From positions 606,380-670,379 of the forward strand of contig BJHL01000001.1 in NCBI GenBank assembly GCA_014192545.1: DNA of 64,000 nt, written 5' to 3'. This document shows, piece by piece, positions 24,229 through 31,216 of this stretch. The first letter of the stretch is position 1. Each line of letters opens with the position of its first letter. Source of the DNA: Phycisphaerae bacterium. GTDB lineage: Bacteria > Planctomycetota > Phycisphaerae > Phycisphaerales > UBA1924. Under the pieces are notes generated by a model. That model ran no database searches. It was not told the origin of the DNA and saw only the letters and a program-made list of their open reading frames with translations. A program made the position numbers and the translations under genes.

Positions 24229-26655
24229 ATGAGCCGCGAAGAGTCCAGACTGACCAGCAGAACCGAAGCACTCGCTCGCAGCGTGCACGCGCGCAAACGC
24301 GCCATCAATCAACAAGCCCTGGGCATCCCAGGCCTCTGGCGAATTCTCGAAGCGCTCACCCAGCCCAGCCTCGGTCTGGGTCTCATCATCGTCATCGGCT
24401 TCGTCATCGTCGCCTCATGGCTCGCGCTCTGGTCGCGCCGCCAACCCATGGTTGAAGTCGGCCGCGTCATGGACAACACGCGCCTCGTGCGCGTCGAACA
24501 ACTCGTCACCGTCGACAAAGTTCAAACCCGCCAACAAGTCGAACGCGCCCGCCAAAACGTCCCGCGCGTTTACGTCGCCGACGACAGCGTGCTCGAAAGC
24601 CTCGTCGCCTCCGTCCAAAATCTACCCGCCACCATCGCCAGCGCGAAAAACATCGACGACCTCAACCCGCTCGTCGTCAACCAATTCGGCCTCACTCCCG
24701 AAATGCTCGCCTTCCTCCTCGAGCGTTTTCAACAGCAATCCGAAATCGACCGCTGGGCTCGCAGCACCGCCGACCTCGCTTATCAAATCCGCCTCCGCCC
24801 CGTCGTTGACGCACAAACCTACCAGCGCAGCCAGCAAGAGGGCACACACTCAACCATCCGCCTCATCAGCGTCGCCCCCGACCTCTCGCTAGGCCCTCTC
24901 CCCATGTCGCGCCTTGGCGGCGGTACCTACGAAGTCCTCCGCAGCGACCTCGTCAACCTGCAAAACGAACAACTCCTCCAACGCTCCATGGACACCGTCG
25001 CCCGCGAAGCTGGCTTCACCCAGCCCGCCCGCGAAGTCGTCGTCAGTCGCCTCAAAAACGTCGGCAAAGCAACCTACACCTTCGACGTCAACGTCACCAG
25101 CACAGCCCAAAAAGACGCCGCTGATACTGTGCAGGACGTCAAAGTCCGGACCCCGCGAGGCGAAGTCATCTTCCGCCGAGGCGACGTCCTCACAGGCGAA
25201 CAACGCGACCTCTACGCCAACGAACTCGCCACCTTCGACGAAACACGCCCCTGGCTCGCCAGCGCACTCGACTTCACCAGCGGCACCCTCGCCGTCGCCG
25301 GCATCGCCAGCGCCATGGCCGGTTACGCCCTGCTCTTCGCACCTCGCATCCGCCGCAATGCATCGCGCGTGCTCGGCGCCGCAGTCCTCATGCTCGCCGC
25401 TCTTGCCATCAGTTGCTTTGGTGCCACCCTCGCCCCCGCGCTGCTGCTGCCCATCACCATCCTCCCCACGCTGCTTGTTGCCATGCTCTTCTGCATCGGC
25501 TACGACCGCCGCACCGCTCTGGCCTTTGGCCTTCTCCACGGCCTGCTCACTTGCATCGCCCTCAGCGCAGGCGTTACCACGCTCGCGATGTGCGTCACCG
25601 GTGTCGCCTGCGTCGCCGCGTCACTTCGTGAAGTCCGCGATCGCAAAAGCCTCGTCCGCACCACCGTCATCGCCAGCATCGGTCTCGTCCTTGCCGTCTT
25701 CGTCTTCGGCGTCATCGGTCGCCCAGTCGATATTCAACCGCTTCCCGTCCTTCGCGAACTCGCCATCGACGCAGGCCTCGTCGCCGCCGGTGCACTCGTC
25801 GTTGGAGGCCTCACCTACTTCGTCCTCCCACTCATCGAACGTCTCTTCAGCGTCACCACCGGCATGACGCTCAGCGAACTGCGCGACCCCAAGCAGCCGC
25901 TGCTTCGCGAACTCCAGCTCCGCGCTCCAGGCACCTACACCCACTCGCTCAACGTCGCAACCATCGCCGAGGCCGCCGCCGAAGCCATCGGCGCCGATTC
26001 GCTGCTCGCCTACGTCGGCTGCCTCTATCACGACGTGGGCAAAATGAACAAGCCCGAGTACTTCGTCGAAAATCAAGCCATGGGCGTCAACAAACACGAC
26101 AAGCTCAGCCCCGCCATGAGCCTGCTGCTGGTCGTCGGTCACGTCAAAGACGGCGTCGAACTCGCCCGCGAATTCAACTTGCCCGGCAAACTCGTCCACT
26201 TCATCGAAGCCCACCACGGCACCACGCTCGTCGAGTACTTCTACCACCGCGCCAAACGCCAAGCCCTCGAAGCCCTCGCCCGCGAAGACGACGAACCAGG
26301 CGAAACACTCATGCCCGACGAGTTCGCCTATCGCTACCCAGGCCCCAAGCCGCGCATCAAGGAAGTCGCGATTCTTATGATCGCCGACGCGTGCGAAAGC
26401 GCCTGCCGCACCATGAGCGAACCCAGCCCCGCAAAAATCGAAACCCTCGTTAGTGATATCGCAAACAAGCGCCTCCACGATGGCCAATTCGACGACTGCG
26501 AACTCACGCTCAAAGAGCTCCACGCCATCGTGCAAAGCGTTTCGCGCACCATCACCAGCATGTACCACGGCCGCGTGCCCTATCCCACCGGCCGCCGCGA
26601 AGATGTCCGCCAATCCAGCACCAGCGAGCCTAAACCCGTGCAAGTTGCTCGCTAA
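24229..26655 (+). CDS. pgpH: 7TM-HD (PgpH-type) cyclic-di-AMP phosphodiesterase
   Basis: An 808-residue membrane protein with the full YqfF/PgpH layout: one helix near 40-60, an extracytoplasmic 7TMR-HDED domain (about 70-335), a bundle of about seven helices (about 345-535), and a cytoplasmic HD domain (about 555-740). HD-domain ligands include THSLNVA (first His), LYHDVGKMNKP (HD pair at about 601-602), the His of LSPAMSLLL/VGHVKDG and the later EAHHGTTLVEYF. In Firmicutes this enzyme hydrolyses c-di-AMP to pApA. No ybeY-like gene follows, as it does in other phyla. Confidence 0.93.
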   Translation: MSREESRLTSRTEALARSVHARKRAINQQALGIPGLWRILEALTQPSLGLGLIIVIGFVIVASWLALWSRRQPMVEVGRVMDNTRLVRVEQLVTVDKVQTRQQVERARQNVPRVYVADDSVLESLVASVQNLPATIASAKNIDDLNPLVVNQFGLTPEMLAFLLERFQQQSEIDRWARSTADLAYQIRLRPVVDAQTYQRSQQEGTHSTIRLISVAPDLSLGPLPMSRLGGGTYEVLRSDLVNLQNEQLLQRSMDTVAREAGFTQPAREVVVSRLKNVGKATYTFDVNVTSTAQKDAADTVQDVKVRTPRGEVIFRRGDVLTGEQRDLYANELATFDETRPWLASALDFTSGTLAVAGIASAMAGYALLFAPRIRRNASRVLGAAVLMLAALAISCFGATLAPALLLPITILPTLLVAMLFCIGYDRRTALAFGLLHGLLTCIALSAGVTTLAMCVTGVACVAASLREVRDRKSLVRTTVIASIGLVLAVFVFGVIGRPVDIQPLPVLRELAIDAGLVAAGALVVGGLTYFVLPLIERLFSVTTGMTLSELRDPKQPLLRELQLRAPGTYTHSLNVATIAEAAAEAIGADSLLAYVGCLYHDVGKMNKPEYFVENQAMGVNKHDKLSPAMSLLLVVGHVKDGVELAREFNLPGKLVHFIEAHHGTTLVEYFYHRAKRQALEALAREDDEPGETLMPDEFAYRYPGPKPRIKEVAILMIADACESACRTMSEPSPAKIETLVSDIANKRLHDGQFDDCELTLKELHAIVQSVSRTITSMYHGRVPYPTGRREDVRQSSTSEPKPVQVAR

Positions 26656-26745
26656 TCGAAGCAAGGTCCGCACATACGCACTCGCGACGGTCGCATAACC
26701 CAGACCGCTCACCGGTTGGTATGGTCCACCACTCCGCGATTCCCG

Positions 26746-27261
26746 ATGCTACTTCTACGGAAAGAGGGAGGGCAATCTCTGCGCGCGCGCGGCTTCAGCC
26801 TGATCGAACTCGTCTTCGTCGTGATTGTCATCGCAATCATCGTCGCTGTCGCCGCGCCAAGACTCTCGAATGCCGCCCAGCGCTCTCGCAACACGTCGGT
26901 ACTCGCAACCTTTGGAACAATCGAAAACGCCGCCGAGATGTATCGCGCTGTGAATGGCAATCTGCCGCACGACTACGGGCCCGGCTCGACCCACGCCGCC
27001 TTCGCGTCTTACGTTGACACGTCAATCTTTCTGAAGCCAACTCTCCTTGGCGGGCAGTGGGATTGGAACAACGTCGTCAACTCGTCCGGCGCACCAGTAT
27101 CCTTCTGGACCACACACGGGCCCAACGTCTCCATCAATTTAAATCCCTCCCCAATCGCTCGATGGACCGCCTTCGACCGCTTCGCCGACGACGGCTCGCT
27201 TACAACAGGCAAGTTCACGCGAGTGACCACGCACCTGATCCGCAAAGTACCGCGCGACTAA
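26746..27261 (+). CDS. Type IV pilin/type II secretion-like pseudopilin
   Basis: A 171-residue protein with a prepilin peptidase site: basic leader LRARG followed by FSLIELVFVVIVIAIIVAVAAPRL, with Glu at +5 and a long hydrophobic N-terminal helix. The rest is a short globular domain (AEMYRAVNGNLPHDY...) typical of the GspG/GspH-like minor pilins found alone in planctomycetes. It lacks the DUF1559 signature. It converges on the dus gene; only nine bases separate the stops. Start is ATG 26746; one at 26716 is possible. Confidence 0.8.
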   Translation: MLLLRKEGGQSLRARGFSLIELVFVVIVIAIIVAVAAPRLSNAAQRSRNTSVLATFGTIENAAEMYRAVNGNLPHDYGPGSTHAAFASYVDTSIFLKPTLLGGQWDWNNVVNSSGAPVSFWTTHGPNVSINLNPSPIARWTAFDRFADDGSLTTGKFTRVTTHLIRKVPRD

Positions 27262-27270
27262 CGCCGCTGT

Positions 27271-28530
27271 TCAAACGTAATGCTCCGCCAGCACATTCAT
27301 CCAGTCCTGCGTTCCCTTCACCGCGATAAATCGCCTTCGCACATCCTCGCCGCGCGGGTGGTGCATTGCAAAGCGAATGCCGAACTTCCGCATCATCATC
27401 GCGGTTGCAATTTCCGGCTGCCGGAATCGCCGCGTACACGCGAGTGATAATTCAAAGTGCTGCTTGAGCACCTCGCGCTGCTCGGCAATCGTCGGCTGCG
27501 TGGGCGCATTGCCCGCCATCATCTCGCGCGCTTGCCGAAATATCCACGGATTGCCAATGCACCCGCGCGCCACGCTCACGCCGCTGACGCCCGCATACGC
27601 GATCATGCGAAAAATATCATCCACGCCCCACACATCGCCGCTGCCCAGGAACAACTTGTCCGGATGCCGCTCGCGCAGGTCTTTCAAAAACGTCCACCGT
27701 GAAGGGCCGATGTACTTCTGTTCCACCGTGCGCGCATGCACGGTCGTCCACGCGTATCCAATCGCGTAGCAGGCCTCAAAAATGCGATAGAAATTCTCCA
27801 CCATCTCGGGCGTGTCATCAAAACTGCGCCGCAACTTCACCGTGCAAGGAACTCCGGCCGGCACCGCTTCGCGCACAGCTTCGAGCAATCGCACCGCACC
27901 CTTCGGGTCCGTCAACCAATGCCCGCCGCGCGACTTTTTCTCGATCTTCTTCACCGGACACGCGAGGTTGACGTCGATGCACTGGAAGGCGAGTGACGAA
28001 GTGACGGAGTGACGAAGTGACGAAGTTTCCGACGCGGACGCGTCAACAAATGCGTCGTCACCAAACGTGTGATCCAACGGATCACATGAGTCGCGCGAAT
28101 CATCAAGACCTTCTGTTGGATCAAACTCCCCAATCACCTCGCCCCCGGGCGCACGAAGTATTTGCTTTGTCTTCCCTTCGTCACGATGTAACTTCGTCAC
28201 TTCGTCACCCTGATACGCCAACATCCTGTATTCGCGATCGCTGCGCTTGCGTTGCTCCATCGCTTTGATCGCCGCCGCCGCCATCTCGGCGGGCTCGCTG
28301 CCCATGATCTGGCAGGTCAGCGGGTGGTCTTCGTTGCCGCCGGGAATGTTGTCGTGCAGTTCGCCCAGGTCTGCCTTGTCAAAGCCGCGTCCGCCGGCGA
28401 GCAGCGTGCGATCAAGCAGCGCTTCGGTCACGCACATGGGACAACCGTGCCGCCTTGCGATGATGCGCATGCCCGCATCGCTGTAGCCGGCGAGTCCGGC
28501 TTGAAAGAACGGCGCATCAAAGCCCGGCAT
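27271..28530 (-). CDS. tRNA-dihydrouridine synthase with a 90-residue insertion
   Basis: A 419-residue Dus-family flavoenzyme, which reduces uridines in tRNA D-loops. The TIM barrel opens FFQAGLAGYSDAGMR, CVTEALLD; the catalytic Cys is in VNLACPVKK (191); KLRRSFDD, VHARTVEQKY, FLGSGDVWG and ARGCIGNPW follow in family order. Between helix residues near 91 and the strand at 183 there is an extra segment that normal Dus proteins lack, bounded by inverted octamer arrays. The start is uncertain: ATG 28530 is taken, but family N-termini could begin at a TTG a little upstream. The frame remains open to 29748. Confidence 0.85.
   Translation of the reverse strand: MPGFDAPFFQAGLAGYSDAGMRIIARRHGCPMCVTEALLDRTLLAGGRGFDKADLGELHDNIPGGNEDHPLTCQIMGSEPAEMAAAAIKAMEQRKRSDREYRMLAYQGDEVTKLHRDEGKTKQILRAPGGEVIGEFDPTEGLDDSRDSCDPLDHTFGDDAFVDASASETSSLRHSVTSSLAFQCIDVNLACPVKKIEKKSRGGHWLTDPKGAVRLLEAVREAVPAGVPCTVKLRRSFDDTPEMVENFYRIFEACYAIGYAWTTVHARTVEQKYIGPSRWTFLKDLRERHPDKLFLGSGDVWGVDDIFRMIAYAGVSGVSVARGCIGNPWIFRQAREMMAGNAPTQPTIAEQREVLKQHFELSLACTRRFRQPEIATAMMMRKFGIRFAMHHPRGEDVRRRFIAVKGTQDWMNVLAEHYV
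27993..28208. repeat. Inverted octamer arrays bounding the dus insertion
   Basis: (GTGACGAA)2-type array at 27993-28024 (units GTGACGAA, GTGACGGA, GTGACGAA, GTGACGAA) and its reverse complement at 28177-28208 (TTCGTCAC, GATGTAAC, TTCGTCAC, TTCGTCAC). They enclose 152 bases that contain a perfect palindrome TGTGATCC-AAC-GGATCACA at 28068-28086. The whole segment is in frame within dus. Confidence 0.85.
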
Positions 28531-28830
28531 GAGTTGCAACAAGCGCGGATCAACGCACGCGCGCGGATTCAAGCCGCCGCCGGGCCACGCCCAAGAGCCA
28601 TCACCGATAGCGCGGGCGACCTCGCGGGTATTGATACCGCCACTACCCGGGGCAATTGCCGGGGTGGGCGGCGTTGCATTTTTACTGGCTGTTTCGCAGG
28701 ACACACCACATCGTATGGGTGCAGCATGACTTGCCACTTTCGTACTGACAACTCGCAAATTGCCATGGTCAGTATCGCACCTGTCGGTATGCACATACGC
28801 GAGAGGTTCACACCGATCGGGGAAAGTTGC

Positions 28831-29175
28831 ATGTTGAGCAAAACCAAATCGTTCTTCCCGCTCGCACTTGTTGCTGGTAGTGCGATCACCGCGCCGGCGC
28901 TTGCACAAGCGCTGCATGTCATCGGGCACACGCCCGGTCGGCACGCGCCCAGCGTTGATCGCAACTCGACGATCAGCATCAGGTTTGACGGACAAGTCAA
29001 TGCCGCGTCGATCACGCCGGCTGCGCCATTCAAAGCTGGCGAAGTGGCGATGGTGTCGCTGTCGCGCAACATCGCGGCGTGTGACTCGATTGATTTCAAT
29101 CAGAACGGCGTCTTTCCGGAAGACCAAGATGGCATCGACTTCTTCAACGTGCTGGCGGACGGTGCTTGCGCGTGA
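28831..29175 (+). CDS. Short secreted protein with one dockerin-like motif, probably internally deleted
   Basis: A 114-residue exported protein: signal peptide MLSKTKSFFPLALVAGSA ending about ALAQ, then about 50 residues resembling the opening of an Ig-like surface domain (HVIGHTPGRHAPSVDRNST, SIRFDGQVNAASI), and directly a single motif CDSIDFNQNGVFPEDQD near the C-terminus. Other proteins with this tag here are 420-1050 residues with two motifs. The abrupt joining suggests a large in-frame deletion. GGGGAAA precedes the ATG. The antisense frame is open throughout, but this strand has the signal peptide and motif. Confidence 0.7.
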   Translation: MLSKTKSFFPLALVAGSAITAPALAQALHVIGHTPGRHAPSVDRNSTISIRFDGQVNAASITPAAPFKAGEVAMVSLSRNIAACDSIDFNQNGVFPEDQDGIDFFNVLADGACA

Positions 29176-29460
29176 AGGCAGTGACGGAGTAGCAGCGTGA
29201 CGAGTTGGGTGACACAGTGACGAAGAGGGAGCCCCTGCGGGTTGCGCGGGCTCTTTTGTTGGTGCAGATTGTGTTGCGCGGGCTTGCGCGGATGCTTGCT
29301 CGATGGTTTGCTGGATGGCTTGGGCAATGTGGGGTTGGCGCGACCACCAGTCGAGTTGTTGGTAGGTGATGTAGCGTTCGTAGGCGGTTTGTGAACGGTC
29401 GAAGTTGTGGCGCGCGAGTGTTGTGATGAGATCGCGGTCGTAGTCTGTCAGCGTTTGCAT
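29176..29460 (-). CDS. Possible small helical protein, 3' end unclear
   Basis: ATG at 29460 preceded by a strong GGGGAGAG ribosome-binding site. The first 60 residues (MQTLTDYDRDLITTLARHN, then helical, Gln/Ala-rich text with WWSRQPHIAQAIQQTIEQ) look like a compact helical, HTH-like domain. No stop follows in frame: the frame runs antisense to the short secreted gene and into dus. The right-hand limit given here is arbitrary, at the start of the antisense gene. It may be a broken gene whose stop was lost when repeats (29181-29228) expanded, or a spurious frame. Confidence 0.35.
29181..29226. repeat. Degenerate octamer array after the short secreted gene
   Basis: Units GTGACGGA, GTAGCAGC, GTGACGAG, TTGG, GTGACACA, GTGACGAA, close relatives of the octamers inside dus, directly after the stop codon and before a terminator. 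Confidence 0.6.
29229..29258 (+). terminator. Terminator after the short secreted gene
   Basis: GAGCCC (29229-29234) pairs with GGGCTC (29248-29253), with further pairing possible in between, then TTTTG. Confidence 0.6.
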
Positions 29461-29491
29461 GTCTCTCCCCTTTGCGCTTTCGCGATGTACC

Positions 29492-29527
29492 TGTGTGAGC
29501 CGTGTGACCCGTATGACCCGTGTGACC
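29492..29527. repeat. Four-copy nonamer array (GTGTGACCC type)
   Basis: GTGTGAGCC, GTGTGACCC, GTATGACCC, GTGTGACCC in the gap before the serine-hydrolase gene. The gap 29528-29732 has no further feature I can support except TTGTACACG at 29551, a 7/9 match to the DnaA box that also occurs upstream of dnaN. Confidence 0.8.
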
Positions 29528-29732
29528 CCACAAGGCCAGTTGTCATGCGTGTTGTACACGAATGGGTTTCGTAGTTCAAGGGGCTTTGGGCACAGTGACT
29601 GCGGATGGGCGCACGCGGCCGGTAAGTAGAGTGAAGATTTTTGAGTTGGGCGGAAGGCAGCAAGGCATCTGGCATCAAGGCATGAGCAAAGAGAAATCGG
29701 AAATATGTTGCCCGGTGGGGCGTTGTGCTGGC

Positions 29733-30995
29733 ATGAACCAGATTGCACTGATTGTGGCGATGGGCGGCGTGGCGGCGGGGAGCATGGGCCAAACCTGCGA
29801 TTTTTCGTCAGTGACGGCGTTGTGCAACGGCGCGTTGGCAGGTCAGAATGTCACGACGGCGGTGCCGGGGTTTGATTTTCTGATCATGCACCGCGGCGTT
29901 GTGGTGTATCACCAGAGCTTTGGCAACTGGTCGCTGAATCGTGTGGCGAATGCGGACAGCTCGACCAAGACGCTGTCGGGTGCGCTGGTGATGTCGGCGA
30001 TTGAAAACAGCGTGACGCCCATCAGTCTTGATTCGCGCATCAGTCAGTTCATTCCTGAGTTTGTCGGCGCGAAGACGAACATCACGATGCGGCAGGCGTT
30101 CTCGCACACGGCGGGGACGCGCGAGTCGGCGGCGGTGAGCAGTCAGACGCTCACGCTGCGGCAGACGGCAACAGACATCGGCGATGATGTGCAGATTTTT
30201 GTGCCGGGTGATGGGTTTGCGCAGCCGGGCGAGTATTTTTCGTATGGTGGAACGAGCATGCACGCAGCGGGGGCGGCGGTGGAAGTTGCGACGGGCGTGC
30301 CTTGGAACACGCTGTTTTCGCAGCGATTTACGGCGGCGAATCGATTGAACATGCCAAACACGCGGTTTGTGCTGACGACGCCAACGAATCCGCGCATCGC
30401 AGGCGGGTGCGAAAGCACGGCGAGTGAATTTGGACGATTCATGGAGATGCTGCGGCGCGGCGGGGTGTTTGATGGGCGGCGCTATTTGAGCAAGCAGAGT
30501 GTTGAGACGATGTTCTCGCGGCAGTCGCCGGTTGGTGTGACGCTGCTGAGTTCGCCGGTACAGATTTCGCCAGACCCGACTGATTACGGCGTGGGCGTGT
30601 GGCTGATCTCTCGTGATGAGACGGGGCAACTGCGGACGGGGCTGGCTGCCGGAGCGCGCGGGTTTGCGTCATGGATTGATTTTGAAGATCAGCTTGTGTG
30701 CGTGTTCGCGACTGATGTTTCGGCGAGCGGGAACTTGCAGCAGTTGTATGTGCTCTTGGGGCAAGCGGCTCAAGATGCGATTCGGGTATGTCGGCCTTGT
30801 GATGGGATTGATTTCAATCGCGACGGTGTTTTTCCGGATGATCGTGATGTGGTTGATTTCTTTGATGTGCTGGCGGGCGGAGATTGTCCGCATGTGGTTT
30901 TCTGCGACATCGATTTCAACAACAACGGCGTGTATCCCGAGGATCAGGATGTGATTGATTTCTTCAATGTGCTGGCGGGCGGCGAGTGTCCGTGA
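29733..30995 (+). CDS. Secreted beta-lactamase-family serine hydrolase with two dockerin-like motifs
   Basis: A 420-residue exported protein. Signal peptide to about residue 19 (GSMGQ). Residues 45-350 form a class C beta-lactamase/PBP-like serine hydrolase: SxxK is SSTK at 76-79, HTAG at 125-128 and a YGG (171-173) where YxN is usual. It most likely acts as an esterase or peptidase. The C-terminus carries two tandem motifs, CDGIDFNRDGVFPDDRD and CDIDFNNNGVYPEDQD, each followed by a short helix and LAGG-x-C. ATG 29733 gives the signal peptide; a longer frame is rejected. Confidence 0.83.
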   Translation: MNQIALIVAMGGVAAGSMGQTCDFSSVTALCNGALAGQNVTTAVPGFDFLIMHRGVVVYHQSFGNWSLNRVANADSSTKTLSGALVMSAIENSVTPISLDSRISQFIPEFVGAKTNITMRQAFSHTAGTRESAAVSSQTLTLRQTATDIGDDVQIFVPGDGFAQPGEYFSYGGTSMHAAGAAVEVATGVPWNTLFSQRFTAANRLNMPNTRFVLTTPTNPRIAGGCESTASEFGRFMEMLRRGGVFDGRRYLSKQSVETMFSRQSPVGVTLLSSPVQISPDPTDYGVGVWLISRDETGQLRTGLAAGARGFASWIDFEDQLVCVFATDVSASGNLQQLYVLLGQAAQDAIRVCRPCDGIDFNRDGVFPDDRDVVDFFDVLAGGDCPHVVFCDIDFNNNGVYPEDQDVIDFFNVLAGGECP

Positions 30996-31019
30996 GTGTG
31001 TCCAACTTGTGCTTGCATG

Positions 31020-31050
31020 AACCGGCGAGGATCACTCGCCGGTTTTTTGT
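31020..31050 (+). terminator. Terminator after the serine hydrolase
   Basis: AACCGGCGAG (31020-31029), loop GATCA, CTCGCCGGTT (31035-31044), then TTTTGT. Ten perfect pairs. Confidence 0.9.
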
Positions 31051-31216
31051 TACGAGGTCCGGCTGCAGCAAATTGACCGACGCTTGCGCATCGATACGTG
31101 GTTTGGTAGGGTGTGATTTTTGAGAGATATTGGGGTCCACAGGCTTTCTCTGTAGACAGCGGCGTGGGAATCTGTAAACTGCTCGATAGAAATTGTGGGA
31201 AGTTCAAAGGACACTC

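Noticed and set aside
28700-28830. DnaA boxes at the skew flip
   Set aside because: No 8/9 match to TTATCCACA was seen between 28.2 and 29.5 kb; only TTGTACACG at 29551 (7/9).
28531-29748. Upstream extension of dus to an 825-residue protein
   Set aside because: The added part overlaps the signal-peptide gene on the + strand and has no family similarity; only the stretch after 29460 is kept, as a doubtful separate gene.
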